Below are positions 1-11,009 of a stretch of 40,112 nt of DNA, piece after piece (the stretch's first letter is position 1; every line of letters starts with the position of its first letter). The DNA is from Acephala macrosclerotiorum. Its lineage: Eukaryota; Ascomycota; Leotiomycetes; Helotiales; Mollisiaceae. The DNA lies in NCBI GenBank assembly GCA_014904845.1, contig MU119596.1:1-40112 (forward strand), written 5' to 3'. The notes beneath the pieces were generated by a model. That model was given only the letters and a program-made list of their open reading frames with translations, made no database searches and was not told where the DNA came from. The translations under genes were made by a program, and so were the position numbers.

Positions 1-95
1 AACCCTAACCCTAACCCTAACCCTAACCCTAACCCTAACCCTAACCCTAACCCTAACCCTAACCCTAACCCTAACCCTAACCCTAACCCTAACCC
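1..95. repeat. Telomeric repeat array
   Basis: Fifteen perfect copies of AACCCT followed by a partial AACCC, then an abrupt change to AT-rich DNA. This is the C-rich strand of the TTAGGG telomere found in most filamentous fungi, read 5' to 3' into the chromosome, so position 1 is at or very near a chromosome end. No degenerate or variant repeat units are seen. Confidence 0.98.
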
Positions 96-1180
96 AATTA
101 GTCGAATACTTTATATAATATTTACAATTTTAATTCGTTTTTTTTCAATTAATACGATCAATTTTTTTACTTTTTTTTTTATTGAAATTTTTTAAATGTT
201 TTGATTATTTGATTCGATGTAATTATAAATTCGATTCTTTAGATTTTTCGAGTTTAATAATATATCGACGCTTTTTTTTTTTTTATTTACTATATAGTCT
301 ATTTCAATTTTTTTTTGATAGTTTTTAAATCGATATCTTCGAGTAATATAATTAGATTAGATTTTATTGTTTAAATCTCAAAATATTATATTTTCAGTTC
401 GCGAATAAAAAAATATTAATAATAAACTTCAATTTTTCACAGTATTTCAATACGCTTTTTTTTTTTGTTTATTTTTCTTTTGCGAATTAATTTATTTATA
501 CTTTTCTCGACAATACTATTGGATATTCGATATTTAATATACAATAAATCTATATAGTTTACTTTAATTGTTTTAAAATTGATATTTTATTTTATTTTTT
601 CGAGATTTTTACAATTTTAAAACGAAAAAATTATTTGTAAATAAAAAAACTAATCGATTTAATTTATTTCTCTTTTTAATTAATCTCTCGATTTTTTCAA
701 TCTCTTTTATTATTTGTTTTTACTATTCTTTAATCATATTATATTTAATTTTATTTTTCAAATAAACGTTAATATAATTAAATAATACAATATATTGATA
801 TACGACGTATATTATTACTTTGAATACTAACAAATAAACGAATAAATACATAATTTAATTCTTATTTTAAATATTTCTTAAATAATAATTTTTTTTCTTT
901 TTATACTTTTTACGCGTTTTTTTACTTTACGCATTCAAACTCATAATTTGAACTCGTGCGCGTAATATCTAATTACAATTTTCGATTTTATATTTTTATA
1001 TTTTTATATTTATTTTATACTTAAAATCTCAAATTTTATTAATTAAATTTGTATACTTACTTTCTCTCATCAAAAATCCAACGATTAAACAACGACCGTA
1101 ATAAACAACTTTACGATAAACTCTAAATTGATATTTTGACGGAGTTAGTATTGTATATATCGAGATTAACTTATATTCGA
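96..1180. other. AT-saturated, gene-free subtelomeric block (RIP-like)
   Basis: No plausible coding sequence. The block is overwhelmingly A/T, and CC and GG dinucleotides are almost absent over the first kilobase, while C survives mostly as CpG, CpA or CpT. Long runs of eight or more T recur on the + strand (around 161-180, 270-284, 309-317 and 460-468), with no A runs of similar length. This is the usual appearance of a repeat mutated by repeat-induced point mutation, but the parent element cannot be recognised. Confidence 0.75.
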
Positions 1181-1342
1181 ATTTGAGCCTCATTCGAGCT
1201 TATTTGAACGTAACTCTAACGAACCAATTTGACCTTCGAGTTTGACCCCCCTCGGCAAATCGACGCTAATGCGTTATATAAGAAAATGAACCAGTTTGAC
1301 CCCAAACTCGTTGTCTAATTATGGATAGAACTGAATGTCTCT
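1181..1342. other. Transition zone with two near-identical 14-mers
   Basis: Base composition rises to ordinary values here. GAACCAATTTGACC (1221-1234) recurs with one change at 1288-1301 (GAACCAGTTTGACC), and a third, weaker copy of the TTTGACC part lies between them. No gene is seen. The zone joins the AT-rich block to the truncated haloperoxidase-like gene and may hold its breakpoint. Confidence 0.4.
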
Positions 1343-1732
1343 GACCCAAGCTGGGCGCCTTTGCTCATACCGACCCCAAGTCATCCAGACTATGTCTCAA
1401 CGCATGGAAATTTCGGCGGTACTGGTTCTGCTGTCATTCGCGCTTTCAACAAAGGCTTGGACGAGATCAACATTACCATCAGCAGCAACGTTACACTCGA
1501 TAGTCGCAGTGTCATTACAAGAACGTACACGAACCTGACAGCAGCCGCAATTGAGAATAGTAACAGTCGTGTGTTTGGAGGAGTCAGTTTTCCTTCCCCA
1601 CTGCTTGTGGTACTCATGTTGTCTCTCAGGCAGCTCCACTTTTCATTCTCTTCTGCTGCTGGCATCTCTCTTGGCGAAGCCGTGGTGCAGGAGACTTTGG
1701 TTAAGTTTGATGACTACTGGGAGGACTTTTGA
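1343..1732 (+). pseudogene. 5'-truncated PAP2/vanadium-haloperoxidase-type gene, C-terminal remnant
   Basis: The frame reads DPSWAPLLIPTPSHPDY, then VSTH and GG, then SNVTLD and RTYTNL. After a 51-bp GT-AG intron (1583-1633) it gives FGG-LHF, then SSAAGISLGEAV, and stops at 1730-1732. A Pro-rich stretch before a Ser-His pair, then an Arg and a Gly-(Leu/Ile)-His-Phe motif, is the C-terminal active-site arrangement of the PAP2/vanadium-dependent haloperoxidase family. The intron length is a multiple of three, so the frame also reads through it. Everything upstream of about residue DPSW is missing: the sequence runs into the transition zone and AT block with no exon or start codon. The surviving part has no internal stop. 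I read it as a gene cut off at its 5' side near the telomere. Confidence 0.65.
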
Positions 1733-2188
1733 AGTCGCCGCATGAATATTCGAAGCTCCCAGGAAGGAAGTAGGGCATACGATAAAGGTCTACAATAATA
1801 ATTTACTTCGTTGAAGGAGCCTCTTAGATGGAATGAAATACTGCACAACACAAACCAATTGGTCCCAATGCTTCTTGAGCCGAATCATATCAAGCTTACA
1901 CCATCTTGTTGATTCACTTTGATTTGGCGCGATATTAATGGCTCAACTTTGGCGTGTGTCGCAGGCTCTACTACATTCCAACAGTTCTGCGAAAGCGGTC
2001 TCTGAAACAATTTATCAGAGGACTATCTCCGTCATCCTCTTTTGCCTCCTTACATCACAATCTCGCGGGCAGATCGTCGCACATTTCGGAGCCATGGAAT
2101 ACCCTGCGAAGAACCTCTACATGCTCATAGCATGTACGGTTTTATCCTAGTTGTATTTACGAGGTTCATGTCACCATCGCGTTCGCAG
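1733..2188. other. Gene-free interval, possible decayed N-terminal half of the P450
   Basis: Short open stretches occur in two frames around 1938-2150, but none gives a convincing protein. Since the following P450 remnant begins at its K-helix region, the decayed N-terminal half probably occupied this space. I could not find the oxygen-binding I-helix motif in any frame. Confidence 0.4.
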
Positions 2189-2736
2189 GGCAATGGAAAA
2201 CTCCGCAAGTTGGATTCGTTCATGAGGGAGTCTCAACGATGGAATCCTCCTTGTTGCTTGCCTACTATCGTTTCATGTTGGATTGATATAAACTCAAGGA
2301 TGGGACAGTATTTCCAAAGGGATCATATGTCAGCTTGCCAGTGAGCGCCATTCATAACGATCCAGACACAACCTCGGACTCCGAGGTGCTCGATGGATTT
2401 AGGTGCTACAAGCTCCGTCAACGGTAAGGCGAAGGCCAACTCCACCAATTTGGCACCACACAAGCCAATATTCTCCACTTTAGATATAGCAAACATGCCT
2501 GTCTAGGTCGCTTCTTTGCCACTCTAGAGATCAAGAACATTCCGGTCAAATTCATCATGGATTATGACTTCAAATTCCCAGATGTGGAAGGACGACCGGT
2601 GAATTTGACGACTTATGGGTTTGTGTTTCTAGATCTTGATGCAACGTTGCTCATCAAGGAGAGTTCAGAGGAGATGAAGCTTTATTCAGTTGCTCCTCTG
2701 ATTGCGAAGGATTTCACGCCTGCTTCGGAGAAGTAG
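2189..2736 (+). pseudogene. Cytochrome P450 pseudogene (C-terminal half)
   Basis: Translated pieces follow the P450 order. GKLRKLDSFMRESQRWNP (K-helix ExxR region, here ESQR) comes first. After a frameshift near 2248 follow LLAYYRFMLD, KLKDGTVFPKGSYVSLP and a region ending DGFRCYKLRQR. The haem-ligand segment reads HFRYSKHACLGRFFA, with the Cys codon at 2500-2502. In-frame stops lie at 2284-2286 (TGA) and 2425-2427 (TAA) before the natural stop at 2734-2736. The haem loop has also lost its usual Gly (FRYSKHAC instead of FGxGxHxC). The combined frameshift, two stops and altered haem motif make this a dead gene. The subfamily resembles fungal membrane P450s of secondary metabolism, but I cannot name it. 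Confidence 0.85.
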
Positions 2737-2769
2737 AGGAGGATGATCGTGAGATGGCGAATGTGATGA

Positions 2770-3138
2770 GTGCTCAATGCAGAAGGCGAGCAGATTTGGG
2801 AAGGACATTATCGTATTGGGTGTTTCCGTTATGGAGCTTCGGCTGGACCGAGCAGCATGCCTAATTTATATCTTGAAATCAAGCCTGATTTCAAAGTGGC
2901 ACCATCTCAGTCAAATTTGTATGCACCCGCAAAACTCGCAAGTGATATGTCGGCGGCTACCGTCATAGTAAGGATCGGAGCCATTGCCAAAGAAAGCAAT
3001 AAAGTCCCAGCAAATCGGAAGATTGCAGTGCTGTTTCCGATATCAGACGGATTGGTTGTGCGGGGCACAGTGAATAAGCCGACTGTAAGAGAAGCAGTTC
3101 ATCTTGGTGAGGTCGTCCTTTGGAACCTGGTTGCATAA
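2770..3138 (+). other. Unassigned open frame of 122 codons
   Basis: A GTG-initiated frame of 122 codons just downstream of the P450 remnant. It contains HYRIGCFRYGASAGPSS, then a stretch ending SQSNLYAPAKLASD. I do not recognise a family. An overlapping frame gives LSYWVFPLWSFGWTEQHA before a stop, which looks more like a hydrophobic protein fragment. The region may therefore be another decayed gene read out of frame. No convincing start codon or splice sites define it, and the rest of 2737-3354 shows nothing else. Confidence 0.2.
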
Positions 3139-3354
3139 GAAAGACATGATCGTGCAATGCTCTAGTCGCGAAATAGAGAAGATGGAACAGGGGAGAGGAA
3201 GATATGATTGTTTTCGTGTTGAATTAGGGCTTTAAGGCATGTTTTTGGTTTTCCAGTTCTTCTCTTCAGGCTTCAGTAATGCTTAGTTCAAGAATCAGTC
3301 GAATAGGAACAGTTCAAGTGATGGTGGCAACCATTCCTGCCCCGACGTAGGACT

Positions 3355-4942
3355 TCATACACTGCTTGCATCTCCCAATGCAGCTTTCATGCCTGTACAG
3401 TCCCTGATGCGTTCGAAGACCTTCTGGGCAGCTTCTCTCTGCTCCGGCATGGCGATCAAAGTCTCTTTGACGACTCTGATAGGCCAGAGAAGAAAATACG
3501 CTCCAATGCCTCGACTCAAGCTCTGATTCTCGAGAGGGTTCCCATTACTGTCAATTTCTCCCATCATTTGCGGTACTGTGGACAAGATCTCATCAACGAG
3601 GCCTCGAATGATGCCAATGGATGTAGCTCTCAAGCCCGGAGAATCCATTCGTTCCAGACAATTCAGCAGTTGCTTGTGCAAAATGATGCGAGCTGTTCGA
3701 TGGTAGTTCCATTCGTATGCAATCCAAACGTCCCGATGAAGCTGGATGAAGCCAGTAGGTGTAGGAACAGTCTTAAAGGTCCACTCCGGACCATTGCGCC
3801 ACGTCGTAGAAACTCTATCGAGCTCAAGAATTTCCTCGATTAGTGTTTGGTCTGGAGCTGTTTCTATTTCTTTGAGCAGTTGGCGTGCCCGTTGGCATAT
3901 CTTGGTGATCTCAAAAGCATGCTTGTCAAGTCGAACTTCGGGGAGCGACTCATTGAGGGAATCCATCCAGGCCTGAGATTCCACGATTGGAGCTTGTCCG
4001 AGGGCAAGTTGCTCCTTTTGCTACAACATTCAATTAGCGGACGTTTTTGTGATGACACGGGCACCTACTAAGCGATGATGCGCAAGTCTAAACATACTCC
4101 AGCCTCTTGCGCTATAAATCTGATCTGGACCCCTCAATCGAAGGATCTGGGCCATTCCTTGAGAGTGTTGTCCTTCGGATATTGGAACATGAAGATATAT
4201 GCACTGGTATTGTCAGCCCACTCTCGTAGCATGCAAATAACTTACCTCAAACAGATCCAAAATAACGACAGTCATCAAAATATAATCATCTGGCTTCGTC
4301 TCCGGATTTTTCAATGACTCCCCAAGATTGGACAGTGAAAGACCGTAACACTGAAGTGCCTTGTTATATAGCAAAGCATTCTCTTGCTCGTTAGACAAGC
4401 TCGCATAAGCAGCAGCTCTTACCGCCCAACGCAAGGCCACTCGGCCTTCCTTCTTGATATCCTTGAACAGGCTGGGTAGATGCTCCAGAAATCCAGGCGT
4501 TGAGTTCTCGTTGCAAGGATACATGACGAACTTCTCAAAAAACATATCAACAGCTTGATCTTGAGCAGATGGTTGCAGATTTTCTGGTACACGTTTCGCC
4601 CACGGAAATGCGGAAGGGACACGAAGACTCGATGCTTCAGCGATGGACAGATCTGAAGAGCTTTCGAATGATTCACGTGACCGTGAAGATTGATACGAGA
4701 GGCGTCGACGAGGTTTCGCTGTGCGGGCTGGATGAGAAGGCTTTCCATTCTCGAAACGAAAGATCATATCGATATCGTCTCTGTATCCGACGCAAATGTC
4801 TCTGCGTTGAACGCATCGCTGACAAGCTGGTCGCCCTTCGTCGCACTAGCTTTAGTGAGCTTCTGATTATTTCATTGAGACTTCCACTTGCCTTAACCTT
4901 TCGTGTCCGACATGGGAGGCATCCTCTGCTCATGCGAGACAT
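3355..4942 (-). CDS. Zn2Cys6 transcription factor with fungal-specific domain 2
   Basis: Four exons: 4892-4942, 4246-4845, 4069-4203 and 3355-4020, giving 483 aa. The N-terminus carries a textbook Zn2Cys6 cluster, C8-x2-C11-x6-C18-x6-C25-x2-C28-x6-C35, with RTRKVK leading into the third Cys. Intron 1 (4846-4891, 46 bp) begins GCAAGT and ends CTAG. It is a GC-AG intron placed exactly between RKVK and C18; no GT donor restores the cluster. Introns 2 (4204-4245) and 3 (4021-4068) are GT-AG. From about residue 85 onward (VDMFFEKFVMYP, ALRWAVRAAAYASLS, MAQILRLRGP) it follows the 'fungal-specific transcription factor domain 2' family (PF11951-like), usual length 450-600 aa. It is a nuclear DNA-binding regulator. 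Its target is unknown and it is not beside an intact biosynthetic gene. The exon joins are well supported by frame. Confidence 0.88.
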
Positions 4943-5536
4943 CGTGGCGGAGCCCGAAAGTGAAAGGAGAATTTTGAGGTATTGTCAAATAACCCCTTCC
5001 CTCTTGTGCTTCACGTTCGGTGAATAAGCTTGCCGCTCTTGCTCCGGCGCGCTTATCACCCTCGGCGTGATCGGCTCAGCCAGCGTATCTCACCATGTGA
5101 TTTTTACTTGCCCAATGTAATCAGAATTAACCAGACCCCAGTTCCGTCAAGTTTTGACGACGATGCTCATAGAACCCAAACAAACTCCCAAGGATCCCAA
5201 AGTGGATACCTTCTAGATATATCCCGTACTTTGTCTAAGTTTTACATCAATTCAATATTTTCAAAAAATCAATCAAACCCAACAATAATTTTCTTTCTAG
5301 TACTAAACGTCACTTACCCGATATCAAATGTAACAAGTGGTCCATTCACTATCACATCAACCACCATCGGTAACGGACCAACATCAACGTCAACTCCTAC
5401 CATACTAATCGATGCATCCAGTCTGATTAGTGTAGCTGTATGTTGAGATAGTAGCTTCTATATTATTCTAGATAGCACATCCGATAATGCTAATAGCCGG
5501 TTACCCTCGTTGCTCACTATCGCTCACAAGTGGTCA
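4943..5536. other. Intergenic region upstream of the Zn2Cys6 gene
   Basis: This interval lies between the start of the regulator gene (transcribed to the left) and the end of the ankyrin gene (also leftward), so it should hold the regulator's promoter and the ankyrin gene's 3' end. A Thr/Ser-rich open stretch on the + strand (5030-5446) shows no family resemblance and no splice-supported continuation. Nothing else is seen. Confidence 0.5.
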
Positions 5537-8500
5537 TTACTCATCAATCTCCTCAATCCTATTCGGAAACGCCCCCTCAATCCTCAATCTCGCCGCCCTC
5601 CCAGCCAAATCCAAATTACTCCTTGTGGAGCTCGGACCCAACGCCCTCCTTCCCCCGGGAACAGCAGCATCCTCCACCCCCTTATTATACGCAAAATAAA
5701 GTGCCTCCTGACTCTGTGCCAACATCTTCTTCTCTCCAATCAACTTCATACTCCTCCTATGCCTCGCTTCATCCTCATCATTGCGCAGCTGGCTCATACT
5801 TGCCGCTTGCTTCAACGCATGTGCATTCCTCGCCTCCTGGATCCGCAATCTATCGTTCTCCTTTGCGATAGCTGCTGCATGTAACTTCGCTTCGTGAGCT
5901 TGGCGGAGTTGGAAAGCCCTGTTCTCACGATCTAGCTTGGCTTGTTCGGCTTCTTGTTCCAAAGCGAGCTTCCTGCGCGCTGCGGCAAGTTCTCGTTGTT
6001 GCTTTTCGATTTCGCGACGTATCTCCTCCTCTTCCTCCCTCTTGCGTCTTTCGGCTTCTTTTCGTTCTTCCTCAGCCTTCGCAATGTGCTCAGGTGGATT
6101 GATCATATCTGATGGTTGAGGGCCGTCGATCTTCCAGTATCGATCTGCAGCTTTGAAGTCTTTGAGAAGCTTGATCAGGCTCTGGGACTGCGAATTGTCG
6201 CCTCTGCACTTCCCTTTCTCGACATACTTGGTTGGAGAATACGTATATCCACCATCCATGAAGAGATTAAAGTCCCTGTTGATATATTTGAACTGCCCAC
6301 ATTCAAGGAATGCTCTGGTCATCATATGAGGATTCGCACTGTCGAGGGCGTGCATCAAGACAGAGCGATTGCCAGCTTGTGGAAGACGATCTTTTGTCAA
6401 AGCACCACCCTTGATCAAAGTTTCGATAGCTTTCTTTGCCAGCTGCTCCTTCTGCTGCGTCGTCCATTGTGTTTTCAGAAGATATGTCGGGGCTTGAAAG
6501 CAGAGCTCGAACAAAGGAGGTCGACCTTCGAAGCGAGGGCATGGGAAATTTGGATCGTGGCCATTGTCTAGGAGGAGCTTGATTGCAGCCGCATTGACCA
6601 TCCGAGCGGCATCGTGAAGGCTGCCATCGTTGGAGAGCGCCTTCGCAGCAAGTAATGCTTCCATGCTTGCGATATCATTCTTCTGGGTCGCCAAACTTAG
6701 GGGAGAAACATAAGTCTCGTCGGCCAAATCAACATCTGCGCCTGCTTTGAGGAGAGCCTGAACAATCGAGTGACGGCCATTTTCGATAGCTAAGTGGAGC
6801 AGCGGCTCAGGGTGGTTATCCAGATTGGCTGTTGGGTTTCTGGTCAGCCAAGAACGTTCGACAGTCGTAGACATTCATGTTCATATCCACTAGAGTAATA
6901 AACAGGAGGTGCATCAAACTCACCGCCTCGACTGATCAGAAATTCCACCATATGATCCCCAACTTTCTTTCCTCCCGTAAGGGCCCAGTACAGGGCGGTG
7001 AACTTCCCACTCCCGGATGACATCGCCTGGTCGACATGAAACCCAGCGTTCAATGTCGCCTCGAGAACCCTCAAGTTATTTGGGTACCACTTGAGGCAAA
7101 GAAAAACTGGAGGCTCGGGTATTTCCGGATGCATGTATTCCGGGTACAAATCCTCGGAAGCCGTTTCCACGAACGACTCTATCACGGCGACACAGGTCGA
7201 TTCTGGAAGCTTCGACACAAGAGCGTAAGGAAACGCCATCGATATCGATTCGGGGGCCGGCTTCATGGCGAGCATTCTTCTTACTAGGGCAAGATCACCC
7301 CTCTCCGTGGCAACTTGTAGAGCTGTCCCGTCTTTGTGGTCGATGTTCGCATGCTGGAGTAGTGCAACCTCGAAATGTCTTGCACTCGGCTGTCCATCCC
7401 TCACGGCTTTGATCAAAGCATCATCAACTGCGATTCCTTCTGCGCCATTCTCGATCAGGAGTGTCAGGATTGGAAAGGCCTCTCGTTTTCCCCAGAAAGA
7501 TTCTTCCTCAATGAGGGCTTCAAAGACCTTTGATGAGGCTAACCTGTCTCTGGACTGCTCAAGCAAGAGCATCAACAGTGGTTTATTGAGGTTTTTGGCA
7601 GCGGTGACTAGGGGGCGATGCCCTTCGTAGTGGACCGAAGCATGAAACGAAAGAAGCACCTCAATGGCCTGCATGTCAGGTCGTCTCTCTTGAACAAGGC
7701 CATCGAGCGCTGCGGCCACTTGATCGTTGATTGGCATGCCAGCTTGCAGGATCATTTCTATCGCACGAGGTCGAATCCTTTCATCCAGCTTCAGAGAAGA
7801 TTGAAAAATTCTGGACAAAATGTCGGACGAAGGCTGGTGTGAGCTTTGAAGTAGTTTTTCAAGAAGAATCAGATTTCCGGAACGTGTGCAGATATCCAGG
7901 GCTTCACCACCCTGCGCATTGACCGAGGCGCCATACTTGAGGAAGAGCTCGCACATGGCCATTCCTTCCTGACCTTTCTTCGTTGCATTCACCAATGCCA
8001 CATCCAGCGCGAGCCCCTGCAAGCCGGCGTCAAGAATGAGTCGAATCATTTTCATCTTCTTCGCTGAGGGTGACGCCGACAAGAGAGAAACCTCAAAAGC
8101 GCCAACCAGACTGGCGTTGTTGGGCTGTTGAAACTCTCCTCCGACCAATAATTCCAGGATACCGATATTTTCAGACCGAGCAGCTGCCGTAATCGATGCG
8201 CCCCCATTGTAATCGACATTTGCTCTGGCTTCCAGAAATAGTCTGCAGAGTCCGTCCTTCTGACTCGTGACAGCGACCAGCAGAGCCTTAGAACAGGAAT
8301 CTCGCGGAGGTCCTGCCCCGACAAGAAGATGGCAGTACTTCATCTGATCACGCGCATTTGTCAGCCTCAAAGCAGTCTCTAGTGCATTGTCAAAAGACTG
8401 TTCATTTGGTCGGCTGGCCAGCATCAACTTCAAATGCTCCTGGTAGTTGTTGGTAACAGCCTGACACAACGCATGACCATTTTCAAAGTCAACCGACGCG

Positions 8501-10248
8501 CCGCGGAGGATCAATCTCAGGAAATCGATATTCTGGTGTTCGGCAGTCATGGCAATTGCAAGCCCTTTGTTGACTTGCTCGCCGGTTGCTCCAGCATCGA
8601 TCAGTTTCTGGCAAGCTTCGAATCGATGATTAGAGTCAGAATGGCTAAGGGCTGCGGCGAATGCTCGGCTCAACGATGAGACATGGGGGCGGCGCTCCAG
8701 CAACATGTCCAGGAGGACCATGTCAAATAGCTTTGTGGCTTGGAGTATGGATTCGCCATCGCTGCTGTTAACATCAGCGCCTTTGCGAAGAAGCATCTGG
8801 GAGAGCCGCCGGCGGAGAAGAGTGTCCCGGGTGGTGACAGCGATTGGCAGAGCCTCTGACAGGGCAGGAATGGGAGGATTTCCTTCAAGCAACATATGCA
8901 ACAAATTCTCCTCGCCAGCAGCAGTGGCAGCACTGATTGTGTTATCGACATCGGCGCCCTCTGAGACGAGTATAGAGATCATTTGATCGTCTCGTGTGGT
9001 ATTTCGACCTGTCGTGGTGTTCCGGTTGTGCAGCGCAATTTCTAGGGAGTTGTTCTTCGCCGTCTTGTCCGAGTACCGGGATAACAATTGGACAACTTCA
9101 ACATCGCCGCAAGTCGCCGCTTTCTCAAGCAATCCACTTCGTTCCTCTTGGCGTTTCTTCAACACGATCCCAAGAGGCTTGTTCTGTTGAGGAACGAGAT
9201 TGATATCCCCGCCTTCCTTGATGAACTTACCCAAGAGTACCTCAACGACTCCAGGTCCTGCTTTCTCGTGTCCATCGACAACAGACTGGATAGCCCGAAA
9301 TATCTCCCTTTGACTGAACGTCGTGCGTTTGGATTTCTTCATGACGAACCGCCTGAGTGAAGATCGTTTCTCGATTTTCGCATCCTTATCCCGAAGGAGG
9401 ATTTCCTGGGCCCTGGATTCGTCTTCAGTAGTGCGGAAACTGATTCGTCTTGTGTTTATTGCAAGAGACTGCGGTCCTGGTTGAATACTTGGTGTATGGT
9501 CGCGATTGATCTCGTGAGATCGCGACATATAATCTTCTGCGCCGGGTCTTGATGACCACTGCCTACTGCCTAGCGTAGAAGTGGGACTGGCATCGAGTTC
9601 ATAGGCTGTCGGAGAGTGTTGTTGGCCCCTCCTCTGGGACCATTGCCTTGAATCTGCTGCATAGCTTTGGTGGGAGTCTTGAACTAGCGATTCGTGTTCT
9701 TCGTCCAGTCTCAGCGATCGCTCTGTAGTGTAGGGCCTGTCTACAGTATTGCGGTTATGGCCTGACAGACTGAGTTCGTTGTGTCTCTCCGATCGTTGTC
9801 GTGCATTTAATAACGAGGAATCATAGTCTCGAGCCACGGGACTATGTCCTTCTCCTCTTCTCTCCGAGATGCGCCTAGGGCTGGGTATGTACTGAGGATT
9901 AATGTCGCGGGTTGGTAAATAGCCCCCGCCGCCCCTTTTGGGGGACAATGGTTTGGGGTATGGCGATTCTGCAGGCTCGTCATCGTGGACCGGCGGACTG
10001 ACATCTTCCCCTCTTTCCCAAGAGCCATATCCGGTGCTTGAGGTGTTTCTGGTGTCAAGGCTGCGGGCAACCGGTTTCCGTTCCGTGTTCCTTCCTGGAG
10101 ACCATGATCTGGTGTATGATGGTTCTTCAGGGTCGATGTCGTGATCCTCCACACTGTCCTCTTCCCAACGTCTGTAGGACCTTTGTTGGAAGCTTGGTAG
10201 ATCCCTGATGGTTCTATTATCAGCCAGTGGATTGGGTCGTCCAGCCAT
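5537..10248 (-). CDS. Large ankyrin-repeat protein with C-terminal coiled coil
   Basis: Two exons, 6924-10248 and 5537-6828, joined by a 95-bp GT-AG intron (6829-6923). The join restores an ankyrin unit exactly (LISRGA followed by NLDNHPEPLLHLAIENG). The product is 1538 aa. Residues 1 to about 300 are disordered and rich in Arg, Ser, Pro and Tyr. About 300-1280 is a long array of degenerate ankyrin repeats (LLxxGA and LLERRP type motifs recurring about every 33 residues). About 1355-1460 is a charged coiled coil (AEEERKEAERRKREEEEEIR and following heptads). The last ~75 residues are basic and unstructured. No NACHT, kinase, HET or other enzymatic domain is seen. Ankyrin arrays bind proteins and the coiled coil suggests self-assembly, so a scaffold role is inferred, not shown. 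The start at 10248 is the first Met of the long frame. Confidence 0.85.
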
Positions 10249-11009
10249 GTTTGAATGTCAGCGAACTCGATCACAGCCTCGTCCGCATTCGGAGGCACTC
10301 GAAATGTCGGGGTTTGGTAAGACGGGAATGCGAAATTCAAAAAAAAAAAAATTGTCCCAGCCTCCTTCAGCGCAATATTTTACAGATTAGCAAGAAGGTG
10401 ATCAAAGCGGAATATGAACGATTTATTTCTGCATCGTGATGCGCCTCAAGCTTCCCGTGTGAGATGCACGGGCTGCTGTGTCTGGAACAGTCCGAGGGCG
10501 AGATGTTGATGTACAGGTTTTAGGGGGTGAAGGAATAAAAGACAAACGATCCAATATCAAGAAGGAACGAAAATAGCGATCAAAAGCTCGACATTAGTTG
10601 CGCTTTGCGAACTATCTATCAGAAGAAATTTAGAAATAACGACTCGGAATAGGCACAATCCAGGCTCGGTGTGGATTGCGCCTTCCACACCTTATGAAAC
10701 CGGGCTGAGAAATCCGTGCCAAATTATCAGCGTCTATGCACCATCAGATGAATTAAGGAAAGCCTGCCAAGCCCTTGAGTGTGATTGGAATGTGGCAGTG
10801 TTTTATTTGCACAATGGGCTTGCTTGTGAAAATGCGCCAGCTTCGTGGCTGAGGTGTATTTTTGGGGCAGCTCTACATGCGGGTGTGATGACAACGAAGG
10901 GGACGGAAATTGTCTCAAACGCCTCAGCCGCAATTCGGAACCGTATCGCGACAGGCACCATAGCTCGACTTTACGCTTTTTCAAAAGCTCCTGTGCTGAA
11001 AATCTACCC
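10249..11009. promoter_or_regulatory. Divergent intergenic region between the ankyrin gene and the 425-aa gene
   Basis: The genes on either side point away from each other, so both promoters and 5' leaders lie within these 761 bp. A 13-nt A run (10339-10351) sits about 90 bp upstream of the ankyrin start codon. Open frames on the + strand from 10669 are interrupted before 11010 and look like leader sequence rather than an exon. No clear TATA box was identified. Confidence 0.45.

Noticed and set aside
5030..5446. 138-codon Thr/Ser-rich + strand frame
   Set aside because: No signal peptide, domain or splice continuation; composition follows the local TAC/ATC-rich DNA.
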